64,000 bases of DNA. Source: Acidobacteriota bacterium (GTDB taxonomy: Bacteria; Acidobacteriota; Blastocatellia; Pyrinomonadales; Pyrinomonadaceae). The stretch spans positions 1 to 64,000 of the forward strand of contig JAHBSL010000012.1 of NCBI GenBank assembly GCA_019639135.1, in the 5' to 3' direction. Under the pieces are notes generated by a model, which did not search any database, was not told the origin of the DNA, and saw nothing but the letters and a program-made list of their open reading frames with translations. Positions 43,473-51,459 of the stretch are shown here, piece by piece (the stretch's first letter is position 1; each line of letters opens with the position of its first letter). A program made the translations under genes and the position numbers.

Positions 43473-44042
43473 TTACTGCAGCTTGACGACGAGTTTTAGC
43501 ATTTTCCAGTCGCCGCTTCGCTTCACGTATTCGAACTCGAAATTGGTCGGTACCCGTTTCGTCGGGAACTTCCCGTCAACAACAAGTATCTCAAGGCCCT
43601 TTTCGTTGCGGATGTAGGGTGCCTGAGTGTACTCGGGGTCGAGCCGAAGAGCCTCGGAGATTATCGGCGTCACTGCACGGCGGTTCTTTACGAAGTCTTT
43701 GAAGGTGTCTTTCATCTGGGCCTCGGTAAAGGTCGATTGGAAATCGGTCGAGGCTTTTTCATAGATTCCGGACCAATTATCGGTGGTGACGGCGAGATTA
43801 AAGTCGGCGAGCGTTTCTTTTATCATCGCCTCCATCAGGGCATCGCTCGGCACATCGCTATTCGAGCTCGTGCTTGTTCCCGAGCTGGAGTTATCGCTGG
43901 TACTTGTATTTGCGATATTTCCCAGATCGAAATTGCGGTTGCAGGTACAGCCGAGAACGATGAGCGAGACAAACACAAGGGCAATAACGCCATTCGCTCT
44001 CGTATTTCCTCCCGAAATGAGCTTCTTGATGAGGTTTTTCAT
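43473..44042 (-). CDS. Hypothetical lipoprotein (189 aa)
   Basis: ATG at 44042 has AGGAGAACC just upstream. The lipobox is VLGC with C32. A Ser/Thr/Asn-rich linker (STSDNSSSGTSTSSNS) leads to a folded domain with MKDTFKDFVKNRRAVTPI and FEYVKRSGDWKMLKLVV. The last segment resembles NTF2/SnoaL-like domain ends, but the family is not certain. Its stop is followed by a terminator. It lies 26 bases downstream of the DUF4344 gene and probably shares its transcript. Confidence 0.7.
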   Translation of the reverse strand: MKNLIKKLISGGNTRANGVIALVFVSLIVLGCTCNRNFDLGNIANTSTSDNSSSGTSTSSNSDVPSDALMEAMIKETLADFNLAVTTDNWSGIYEKASTDFQSTFTEAQMKDTFKDFVKNRRAVTPIISEALRLDPEYTQAPYIRNEKGLEILVVDGKFPTKRVPTNFEFEYVKRSGDWKMLKLVVKLQ

Positions 44043-44067
44043 AGGTTCTCCTAGGTCTATTTTCTTA

Positions 44068-44937
44068 CTAGCGTTTTCGCCATGGGTCCAGCAGGCTACG
44101 CCAGCTTTCGACCGTGCGGGTATATTCACTGCGGCAACGAACCGCTCTTTCTTTCGGGAGATAACCGGCGTCAACTATCTTTGCATGTTTAGACGCATCC
44201 GAGCCGTAGATCATGCAAAGCGAGGTGTAAAATCTTTGCTCATTAAGCAGATGCTCATCGGCGAATTTCCGCTTCGACGGAACGGTCTGTTTGGCCTCAA
44301 GGTTGAACGCATCAGCCGCCGCGTAAACTGCCTTTACGCCCTCTTCGCCGAGTTCCGTCAGGTTGACATAGGCGGCAAGCCGGTCAGCAGCGTCCTCTTC
44401 ATTGCCCGCGACCGGCAGATCGTAAGCATCTATCAGAGCGTGCCCGATCTCGTGGAGAAAGACGAAACGCATGGCATCGAACATCTTCTCGTAGGCCCGC
44501 TCTTCGGTCTCCCCGCTGGCTTTGAAAACACCGAGGAAGCGCTCCATCATTTCAAAACAGATGGTCACCGAGCGATCCTTTGGGTCGTAAAATGCGTTCT
44601 GCTCGGCACAGGACCTCGTACGGATCAAGATATTGTGCGGCAGTATGAGTGCCTGGTTGAGCTTGTCGGCGGCCTTCTCAAGCATTTTTTCCGTTTTTAC
44701 CTGATTGTCAAGCCGCTGGAAGCGTGCAACGGAGATGTCCTGTTGTTCGACGATGAAATCGCCCACATCGGGCCGCTTCAGAGGTGTCGGGGCGGCGGCC
44801 GCAGGCGATGCCGAAGCGTCCGGCGTTTCGGCAGGCTCGGGCCGGCTTACGGAACCGCGGTCCGAGCGAAATACGCACCCGACGACCATGGTCAGAAGCA
44901 CGAAGGCGACGAGAAGATTTGATCGGTTCAAGGACAT
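44068..44937 (-). CDS. DUF4344 putative metallopeptidase lipoprotein
   Basis: 289 aa. The lipobox MVVGC gives C21. A Pro/Ala-rich linker follows. The zinc motif is FLHEIGHALIDAYDLPVAG (H162, E163, H166), with a further acidic ligand in NEEDAAD (E180 or E181), the usual DUF4344 pattern. It is likely anchored in the envelope facing the periplasm. Substrate unknown. Confidence 0.85.
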   Translation of the reverse strand: MSLNRSNLLVAFVLLTMVVGCVFRSDRGSVSRPEPAETPDASASPAAAAPTPLKRPDVGDFIVEQQDISVARFQRLDNQVKTEKMLEKAADKLNQALILPHNILIRTRSCAEQNAFYDPKDRSVTICFEMMERFLGVFKASGETEERAYEKMFDAMRFVFLHEIGHALIDAYDLPVAGNEEDAADRLAAYVNLTELGEEGVKAVYAAADAFNLEAKQTVPSKRKFADEHLLNEQRFYTSLCMIYGSDASKHAKIVDAGYLPKERAVRCRSEYTRTVESWRSLLDPWRKR

Positions 44938-45042
44938 CGGGGGAATCAGGCCAATACATTCTAGCCGAAATCACTCTGAACGACCATTTCGCCAAAGCAC
45001 TGTATTGAATGACGTTACTTTGATACCCGTTTGCGGTAGAAA

Positions 45043-45077
45043 GCGAAAAGGCCGGCGGGAAGGATCCGGCCGGCCGT
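45043..45077 (-). terminator. Intrinsic terminator after pepA
   Basis: On the minus strand GGCCGGCC and GCCGGCC pair around GGATCCTTCCC, followed by TTTTCGCTTT. Confidence 0.75.
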
Positions 45078-45098
45078 TTGATCAAAAATGAGCAAGAA

Positions 45099-46595
45099 TT
45101 ACTGTGACTTCTCGACGAACTTTACGAGCGTTCGAACCGCAACTCCGGTCGGGCCTTTTGCCTGATGCGGTCGGACCCCGTCGTGCCAGGCTGTGCCGGC
45201 GATATCGAGGTGCGCCCATTTTGCCTTATCGACAAACTCCTGAATGAAGACGGCTCCCATGATGGTGCCCGCCTTTCCACGAGGGCCGATGTTCTTGATA
45301 TCGGCGATGTCCGAGCGGATGTCCTTGCTGTATTCAGGGCCGAGCGGAAGCTGCCAGAATCCCTCGCCGGTTTCCTTTCCGATCGAGATCAGCTCATCGA
45401 CGAGTTCCTGATCGTTGCCCATGATGCCCGTATTGTGGCCGCCGAGAGCGATGATGACGGCTCCGGTGAGCGTTGCCATGTCGATGATGCGATTAGCACC
45501 CTGCTTTTCAGCATAGGCGACGGCATCGGCGAGGATAAGCCGGCCTTCGGCATCGGTGTTAAGGATCTCGATGGTCTTGCCGTTCATCGCCGTAACGACA
45601 TCGCTCGGACGCGATGCTTTGCCATCGGGCATATTCTCGACCGCGGCAACGACGCCGATGACAGGCACGCTCGGCTTGAGAAGGCCGATGGCCCGCATTG
45701 CGGCAAGGGTCGTGGCTCCGCCGGACATGTCATACTTCATCGCGTCCATGCCTTCGCCGGGCTTGAGCGAGATGCCGCCGGTGTCAAAGGTAATGCCCTT
45801 TCCTACAAGTGCGATGACGTCGCCTTTCTTCGCCGTGCTCTTAGCGGGCGTATAGCGAAGGACGATGAGCTTTGCCGGCTGCTCGGAGCCCTTGGTCACG
45901 CTGAGCAGCGATCCCATCCCGAGCTTCTCCATCTTTGCTTCATCGAGGATCTCGCACTTCAGGCCGACCTCTTTCGCCATCGCCTGGGCACGCTTTGCCA
46001 TTTCGGTCGGGTGAAGGATATTTGGCGGCTCATTGGCAAGTTCGCGGGCGAAGTTCATCGAGTCGCCGATGATCTGTCCGCGTTCGACGCCTTTCTTAAG
46101 ATCTGCCGGCTTTCCGCCCTCGACGTAAACGACGAATTTCGAAAGGGCCTTGGTGTTCTTGTCCTTCGTCTTGTATTTATCAAGCTCGAACTGGCTGGTG
46201 ATGACACCTTGAACGGCATTCTGAGCGATCTCTACAGCGTCGCCCTCAATTCGAGGATCGAACGCGAACGACTTGAAATTGAGCTTACGGAGATCACGTG
46301 CCGCCGTGCCGGAAGCGACCGATACCGACGAAGCCTTGTACTTTTCCCGTTCGCCGCACCCGACAAGCAGAAGCCGCGTTGCCTTAACGCCCTTAGCTGA
46401 GAAGCGGAGAAGAGCCGTTTCGCCCTTTCCGCCGTTTATCTCTTTCGCTTTCAGAGTTTCGGCGACCTGTCCGCCGGTCAATGCGTCAAGTTCTTTCAGA
46501 ACGCCATCCGATGCGCTATCGTCCTTAAATACAACAACGGCTAGTGCATCGACAGAAGCCGATGTGAACTTTGACCCGATTCCTTGAAATTCCAT
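45099..46595 (-). CDS. pepA: Leucyl aminopeptidase (M17)
   Basis: 498 aa. Two-metal peptidase, hexameric in the family. The C-terminal catalytic domain has GKGITFDTGGISLKPG with active-site Lys and Asp ligands, MKYDMSGGATTL, and NTDAEGRLILADAV. The N-terminal macro-like domain starts MEFQGIGSKFTSASVDAL. It removes N-terminal residues in peptide turnover. It lies downstream of smpB on the same strand, 60 bases away. Confidence 0.96.
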   Translation of the reverse strand: MEFQGIGSKFTSASVDALAVVVFKDDSASDGVLKELDALTGGQVAETLKAKEINGGKGETALLRFSAKGVKATRLLLVGCGEREKYKASSVSVASGTAARDLRKLNFKSFAFDPRIEGDAVEIAQNAVQGVITSQFELDKYKTKDKNTKALSKFVVYVEGGKPADLKKGVERGQIIGDSMNFARELANEPPNILHPTEMAKRAQAMAKEVGLKCEILDEAKMEKLGMGSLLSVTKGSEQPAKLIVLRYTPAKSTAKKGDVIALVGKGITFDTGGISLKPGEGMDAMKYDMSGGATTLAAMRAIGLLKPSVPVIGVVAAVENMPDGKASRPSDVVTAMNGKTIEILNTDAEGRLILADAVAYAEKQGANRIIDMATLTGAVIIALGGHNTGIMGNDQELVDELISIGKETGEGFWQLPLGPEYSKDIRSDIADIKNIGPRGKAGTIMGAVFIQEFVDKAKWAHLDIAGTAWHDGVRPHQAKGPTGVAVRTLVKFVEKSQ

Positions 46596-46654
46596 TCGTT
46601 TCCTCGATTATAAAATTGTTTTATGCAGCCAGAAATACTTGTAATATCTATAAC

Positions 46655-47107
46655 TTATCTCAAACGTTCTTTCAACTGTTGACGCGTTTCGCGTTCGACC
46701 GTCTTCCGCATTTCGGTTTCGCGTTTGTCATAAAGTTTCTTGCCTTTGGCAACCCCGATCTCGAACTTGATACGCCCGTTCTTCCAGTAGATTGCCGTGA
46801 CAACGAGGGTCATACCCTTTTGCGTGGTTTCCTTTTCGAGTTTCTCGATCTCCTTGCGGTGAAGCAGCAGCTTACGCGGCCGGAGCGGTTCGTGGTTTTG
46901 CTTGTTGCCGTGTGAGTAAGGCGAGATGTGGGCATTGATCAGCCAAACCTCGTCGTCCTTTATCGAAACGTACGAATCCTTGAGCTGAATGCGGCCAGCC
47001 ATTATCGACTTGACCTCGGTGCCGACGAGCACAGCCCCGGCCTCGTACCGATCGAGGATATGGTATTCGTGAAAAGCCTGGCGGTTTGTAAGTATCTCTT
47101 TGTCCAC
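46655..47107 (-). CDS. smpB: SsrA-binding protein
   Basis: Binds tmRNA and brings it to stalled ribosomes. 150 aa from the GTG at 47107, where the protein begins VDKEILTNRQAFHEYHIL as SmpB normally does; the frame remains open to 47164. Core: YEAGAVLVGTEVKSI, the DSYV segment, HISPYSHGNKQNHEPLRPRKLLLH, and a basic C-terminal helix RKTVERETRQQLKERLR. The tmRNA gene is not in the window. Confidence 0.95.
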   Translation of the reverse strand: MDKEILTNRQAFHEYHILDRYEAGAVLVGTEVKSIMAGRIQLKDSYVSIKDDEVWLINAHISPYSHGNKQNHEPLRPRKLLLHRKEIEKLEKETTQKGMTLVVTAIYWKNGRIKFEIGVAKGKKLYDKRETEMRKTVERETRQQLKERLR

Positions 47108-47171
47108 AACGTAAACCTTTATACTGCACCAACTAGCGAGAGCAATCAAACCGAAAGACTTCAAGGCGAAG

Positions 47172-47200
47172 TTGACAACTGACCGCGTGGCTAATTAAAT
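47172..47200 (+). promoter_or_regulatory. Promoter of tRNA-Gln(CTG)
   Basis: TTGACA at 47172-47177 and TTAAAT at 47195-47200, spacer 17. Predicted start near 47207, 6 bases before the tRNA. Confidence 0.6.
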
Positions 47201-47212
47201 TACTTGTAACGC

Positions 47213-47286
47213 TGGGAGATCGTCTAATGGTAGGACTCCAGATTCTGGCTCTGGCTATCGGGGTTCGAATCCCTGTCTCCCAGCCA
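47213..47286 (+). tRNA. tRNA-Gln (anticodon CTG), CCA encoded
   Basis: Acceptor TGGGAGA with TCTCCCA, then GCCA. D-arm GTCTAATGGTAGGAC. Anticodon stem CCAGA/TCTGG, loop TTCTGGC with CTG. T-arm GGGG-TTCGAAT-CCCT. All stems pair. Confidence 0.95.
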
Positions 47287-47294
47287 ATTTTTTT

Positions 47295-47741
47295 ATGGAC
47301 GTCTGGCACGAGACCGAGATACGGGTGCGGTATGCCGAGACGGACCAGATGGGCATAGTCCATCACTCCAATTACCTGATCTGGTTCGAACAGGGGCGAA
47401 GCGACCTCTGCCGCACGAGAGGCTTCTCTTACAAGGCAATGGAAGAAGAGGGCAACGCACTGATGGTCGTTGCCGAGAGCTACGTCCGATATAAGTCTCC
47501 TGCATTCTACGAAGATCTGCTAACGATAAGGACCCGCGTGGCTGAGGTTCGGAGCCGCTCGGTTCGGTTCGTTTACGAGGTCTTTCGGGTCGCGGATTCG
47601 ACCCTCATAGCCGAGGGCGAGACGCACCACCTGGTCACCGACGATAAAAAGAAGATCCGCGTCCTGCCGGAGATCTACCGCAAGCTGCTTACCGGAGAAG
47701 GTCTCGGCGAGCCTGTTCCGGCGGATCTGCCGCCTAGCTAA
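47295..47741 (+). CDS. YbgC/FadM-type acyl-CoA thioesterase
   Basis: 148 aa, hot-dog fold. The active-site pattern YAETDQMGIVHHSNYLIWFEQGR has catalytic D17. The ending VRYKSPAFYEDLLTIRTRV is also typical. It hydrolyses acyl-CoA or acyl-ACP; chain specificity is not clear. It starts 8 bases after the tRNA and might be transcribed from the tRNA promoter. Confidence 0.9.
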   Translation: MDVWHETEIRVRYAETDQMGIVHHSNYLIWFEQGRSDLCRTRGFSYKAMEEEGNALMVVAESYVRYKSPAFYEDLLTIRTRVAEVRSRSVRFVYEVFRVADSTLIAEGETHHLVTDDKKKIRVLPEIYRKLLTGEGLGEPVPADLPPS

Positions 47742-47806
47742 AGGCACAAACCAGCAAACGAAAAGACAAACTTGAATCGCTTTCAGCGGCGACCTAAACT
47801 TGAGGT

Positions 47807-48001
47807 ATGCCCGGTTCCGCAACCGCCGAGATCTACTTTATCGTCGCGATGATGATCCTGATCCTGATCATCTGTGTCGTGGCCGTATGGGCCTTTTTTC
47901 GGACATATAAGAAAGAAATGCGTGAGCGGGCCCAGCGTGAAGCGGCAAAAGAGAATGCGGCGGCCGAAAAGAAGGCGAAGGTGGAGAAAGATGCTGGATA
48001 G
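47807..48001 (+). CDS. Small single-pass membrane protein (64 aa)
   Basis: One transmembrane helix (about residues 9-31, IYFIVAMMILILIICVVAVWAFF after a short N-terminus, with a Cys), followed by a basic, Ala/Lys-rich tail. Family unknown. It overlaps the isochorismatase-like gene by 11 bases. The coding case rests on the helix and operon context. Confidence 0.5.
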   Translation: MPGSATAEIYFIVAMMILILIICVVAVWAFFRTYKKEMRERAQREAAKENAAAEKKAKVEKDAG

Positions 48002-48533
48002 AGAGAAAACGGCTTTGCTCATCGTTGATGTGCAGGAAGCATTCCGGTCGGCTGTCCCGGATCTCGCTCTGGTCGCGTCGCGGATCTCGATGGCTGCCCG
48101 CGGGTTCGCGGCGGTTGGAGCACCAATCTTTGTCACCGAGCAATATCCCGCCGGGCTCGGCCGGACGGTCGAGGAGATACTTTTCTCGCTCGGCGAGGAC
48201 GTGCCGTTCATTGAAAAATCTACATTTTCAGCTTGTGGCGAGGAGAGTTTTCGGAGCCTGATCGAAGAGAAGGGTATAACGGCGGTCGCGCTTTGCGGTA
48301 TCGAAACTCATATCTGCGTGATGCAGACGGCCCTTGATCTGCTTGCGAACGGCATCGAAGTACACTTGCTCCGAGATGCGGTCGCTTCGCGTTTCGAGCA
48401 CGACCGGCAAGCCGGGATAGCACGAATGCTCGAGGCCGGAGCGAAGTCCTCCTCGGTAGAAATGGCCCTTTTTGAGATGCTCAAAGATTCGCGAGACGAG
48501 CGGTTCAAGGCCCTACAGTCGATCATCAAATAG
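47991..48533 (+). CDS. Isochorismatase-like cysteine hydrolase
   Basis: 180 aa from ATG 47991 (MLDREKTALLIVDVQEAF). The Asp-Lys-Cys triad is visible: D13, K76 (EKSTFSAC) and C109 in GIETHICVMQT. Such enzymes hydrolyse amides or isochorismate; the YcaC/nicotinamidase-type substrate cannot be inferred. It overlaps the small membrane protein gene. uvrD follows 28 bases later. Confidence 0.9.
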   Translation: MLDREKTALLIVDVQEAFRSAVPDLALVASRISMAARGFAAVGAPIFVTEQYPAGLGRTVEEILFSLGEDVPFIEKSTFSACGEESFRSLIEEKGITAVALCGIETHICVMQTALDLLANGIEVHLLRDAVASRFEHDRQAGIARMLEAGAKSSSVEMALFEMLKDSRDERFKALQSIIK

Positions 48534-48560
48534 ACCGAAGGCGCCGCTCGGCGATCATCA

Positions 48561-50972
48561 ATGGAATTACTTTCAAGTCTAAACCCACAGCAGGCCGAAG
48601 CCGTGCGAACGACCGAAGGGCCTTTGCTCGTCCTCGCCGGTGCGGGCTCGGGCAAGACTCGTGTCATAACCGTCCGGATCGCTTATCTTATTGCGGAAAA
48701 AGGAGTTTTGCCGCACAGCATTCTCGCCGTCACCTTCACAAATAAGGCCGCGGGCGAAATGCGAGAGCGCGTGATCGGGTTGCTGAAAGAGATCAAGCTC
48801 GATTCGCTCCCGCTAATTTCGACCTTTCATAGCCTTTGCGTGCGGATACTTCGCCGCGATATCGAAGCTCTTGGCGAAGGCTACAAGAAGTCGTTCACGA
48901 TCTACGATACGGACGACTCGCAAAAGGTGATCAAGGCCTGTATCAAAGATCTTGGCCTCGACGAGAAGCAATTTGCCCCGCGGATGATCCGTGCCGCGAT
49001 AAGCACGGCCAAGAACCGCGGCGAGGACTACGAGATGTTTGCCTCGCGGGTGGAGCATACCGACGAAAAGCGGGCAGCGACCGCGAAGGTCTTTCGGATG
49101 TATGAAGAGCGGCTGCGGACGGCGAACGCCCTTGATTTCGACGACCTTCTGATCAAGACCGTGCGGCTGCTGCGGAAGTCGCCCGAGGTCCGCGAGAAGT
49201 ACAATCAGCGGTACCGCTACATCCTCGTTGATGAATATCAGGACACGAATCCGCTCCAGCTTTCGCTGATAAGATACCTGACCGAAGCTCAGCAGAACAT
49301 CTGCGTGGTCGGCGACGACGCCCAGAGCATCTACGGGTTCCGGCAGGCGGACATCCGCAATATTCTCGAGTTCGAGCAGCACTATCCTGAAGCGAAGGTC
49401 ATTTTGCTAGAGCAAAACTACCGTTCGACGCAGAACATACTGAACGCGGCGGACGCGATCATCGCCAACAACATCAATCAGAAGAAAAAGAAGCTCTGGA
49501 CCGAGAACCGTTCGGGCGGCAAGATAATGTATTTTCAGGCGATGGATGCCGACGGCGAAGCCCGCTTCGTAACCGGCAAGATCGAGGAGCATCTTCGCGA
49601 GGATCCGAACACAAAGGTCGCCGTGCTTTACCGCACCAACGCGCAATCGCGTGTTTTTGAGGAATCGCTGCGGCGGATGCGGATAACTTATAACATCGTC
49701 GGCGGATTCTCGTTCTACGAACGTCAGGAGGTCAAGGACATCGTCGCTTACCTCAAGCTCGCCTTGAACCCATCGGACGACATCGCTCTGCTTCGGGTGA
49801 TAAACACACCGACCCGCGGCATCGGCAAAACGACGCTTGACGAGGTTACGGCGACGGCAAGGGCCACAGGGCGGTCGCTATGGGAAGCCATCGAGGTCGC
49901 GACGGATCGCAACGGAGCGGAGGAAGTAAATCTCACAAATCGTGCCAAGGATGCTCTTCGCTCCTTCAGAAAGATCATCGAGGGTCTGAGGGAGAGAGTT
50001 GCGAATCCGGTCGATACCTCGCGTTCGGTGACCGACGCCGTGATCGCGGCGATCGACGATACCGGCTATTCCTTCATGCTCAGGAGCGAGAACACGGACG
50101 AGGCCGAGTCGAGGCTTGAGAACCTTGAGGAACTCGTCAACGCCGCGGCGGAGTACGACTCGGGTTCCGAAACGGGCCTGAGAGACTTCATCGATCATGC
50201 CGCGTTGACCGCGGACACGGACAAGTTCGACCGCAACGTGCCGGTAACGTTGATGACGGTTCACGCGGCAAAAGGGCTTGAATTCCCGGTGGTGTTTTTG
50301 GTCGGGCTTGAGGATGGCGTTTTCCCGCATTCGCGCAGCATCAACGACCCGAAAGAGCTTGAGGAAGAGCGGCGGCTCGCCTATGTGGCAATAACGCGGG
50401 CAGAGCGGGTGCTTTATATAACGCACGCAATGCGGCGGCGTGTATATGGTGAAGAGATGGCGGCCGAGCCTTCACAATTCCTGAACGAGATCCCGCTCGA
50501 ATTGGTGGAGGACGTCTCGCACGGGCCTTCGTGGCTTTCCTATTCGCAGGGTGGAAAGCGGCCCCAAGAGCGTAGTGCTTATGCCGCGGCCAGCCCGGCA
50601 CCGAGAAAAACGGGGAACCTCTATACCGGAAAAACGTACAACAGCACGGAAGCGATCGCAGAGTTTTTCAACAAACGGGGCATTAAGCCGGACAGTGAGC
50701 CGGCAGACGAGAGACCAAAGACGAGCGAACCGCGAAGTTCGAGCACCGGGCTCGACAAGCTGAAGGCATACAACGCCGGACAGAATAAAGCATCTGCGGG
50801 AGAGGGAAAAGGCCTGGTTCCCGGGAGCCACGTCCGGCATGAGAAATACGGCCGCGGGTTGGTACTGAGAAGGGAAGGCTCCGGCGATAATGTTAAACTT
50901 ACGGTCAGCTTTCCCGGATTTGGGCAGAAGAAGATGATCGAAAAATACGCGAATCTGCAAATCGAAAATTAG
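48561..50972 (+). CDS. pcrA: UvrD/PcrA-type superfamily 1 DNA helicase
   Basis: 803 aa. 3'-5' helicase for repair and for removing stalled complexes. Walker A GAGSGKT (27-33), Walker B VDEYQDTN, motif III VGDDAQSIYGFRQAD, and late motifs VTLMTVHAAKGLEFPVVFLVG and VAITRAERVLYIT. The C-terminal 50 residues (GSHVRHEKYGRGLVL...KKMIEKYANLQ) are the Tudor-like domain of PcrA/UvrD that contacts RNA polymerase. A less conserved linker of Ser/Thr/Pro residues precedes it. Confidence 0.95.
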   Translation: MELLSSLNPQQAEAVRTTEGPLLVLAGAGSGKTRVITVRIAYLIAEKGVLPHSILAVTFTNKAAGEMRERVIGLLKEIKLDSLPLISTFHSLCVRILRRDIEALGEGYKKSFTIYDTDDSQKVIKACIKDLGLDEKQFAPRMIRAAISTAKNRGEDYEMFASRVEHTDEKRAATAKVFRMYEERLRTANALDFDDLLIKTVRLLRKSPEVREKYNQRYRYILVDEYQDTNPLQLSLIRYLTEAQQNICVVGDDAQSIYGFRQADIRNILEFEQHYPEAKVILLEQNYRSTQNILNAADAIIANNINQKKKKLWTENRSGGKIMYFQAMDADGEARFVTGKIEEHLREDPNTKVAVLYRTNAQSRVFEESLRRMRITYNIVGGFSFYERQEVKDIVAYLKLALNPSDDIALLRVINTPTRGIGKTTLDEVTATARATGRSLWEAIEVATDRNGAEEVNLTNRAKDALRSFRKIIEGLRERVANPVDTSRSVTDAVIAAIDDTGYSFMLRSENTDEAESRLENLEELVNAAAEYDSGSETGLRDFIDHAALTADTDKFDRNVPVTLMTVHAAKGLEFPVVFLVGLEDGVFPHSRSINDPKELEEERRLAYVAITRAERVLYITHAMRRRVYGEEMAAEPSQFLNEIPLELVEDVSHGPSWLSYSQGGKRPQERSAYAAASPAPRKTGNLYTGKTYNSTEAIAEFFNKRGIKPDSEPADERPKTSEPRSSSTGLDKLKAYNAGQNKASAGEGKGLVPGSHVRHEKYGRGLVLRREGSGDNVKLTVSFPGFGQKKMIEKYANLQIEN

Positions 50973-51015
50973 GCAACGTCAATAAGTTAGCTCTCTCGGC
51001 AGCGAAAGAAAAGAA

Positions 51016-51456
51016 ATGAAAAACAAATTTGCATTGGTAACGGCTGGCAGCTTTCTTCTCCTGATGGTGCTCGGGTGCATGTGTGGATCGAATCCTTTCT
51101 CGGGGTCAAAGGCACCGGAACGCGGCACCTCGACCAATCAGGGTTCGCAGGGCGACAAAGACAAGACGATCACGGATAAGGCGGTCGATGTTGCCGTTGG
51201 CGAACAGACGACCGGCATTCCGGAATGCGATGCCGTTATCTCGTTCATCGAGGCCGAGGCCAATAACCCCGATGACGATGTTTTCACAAAGGCGATCAAG
51301 GCCACCGTGCTAAACCGGATAAAAGAAGAGTTTCGGAAGAACATTGAACAGAACCAGGCCGATAAGGAGCAGATGACCAGGAACTGCCAGGAAATGATGC
51401 GAAACCTTGAGAAGTTCAAGGCGGAGCAGCAAAACAAGGAACCGCAGCAGCAGTAG
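51016..51456 (+). CDS. Hypothetical lipoprotein (146 aa)
   Basis: Lipobox MVLGC with C21, as in the lipoprotein at 43473 (both read LVLGC or IVLGC then one residue and Cys). A polar linker leads to a helical domain with GIPECDAVISFIEAEANNPDDD and a Gln/Glu-rich C-terminal helix. No named family. It stops 3 bases before the convergent large secreted protein gene. Confidence 0.65.
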   Translation: MKNKFALVTAGSFLLLMVLGCMCGSNPFSGSKAPERGTSTNQGSQGDKDKTITDKAVDVAVGEQTTGIPECDAVISFIEAEANNPDDDVFTKAIKATVLNRIKEEFRKNIEQNQADKEQMTRNCQEMMRNLEKFKAEQQNKEPQQQ

Positions 51457-51459
51457 AGG

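Noticed and set aside
45165-46400. 411-codon open frame antisense to pepA
   Set aside because: Opposite a conserved aminopeptidase, no start signal, no family features.
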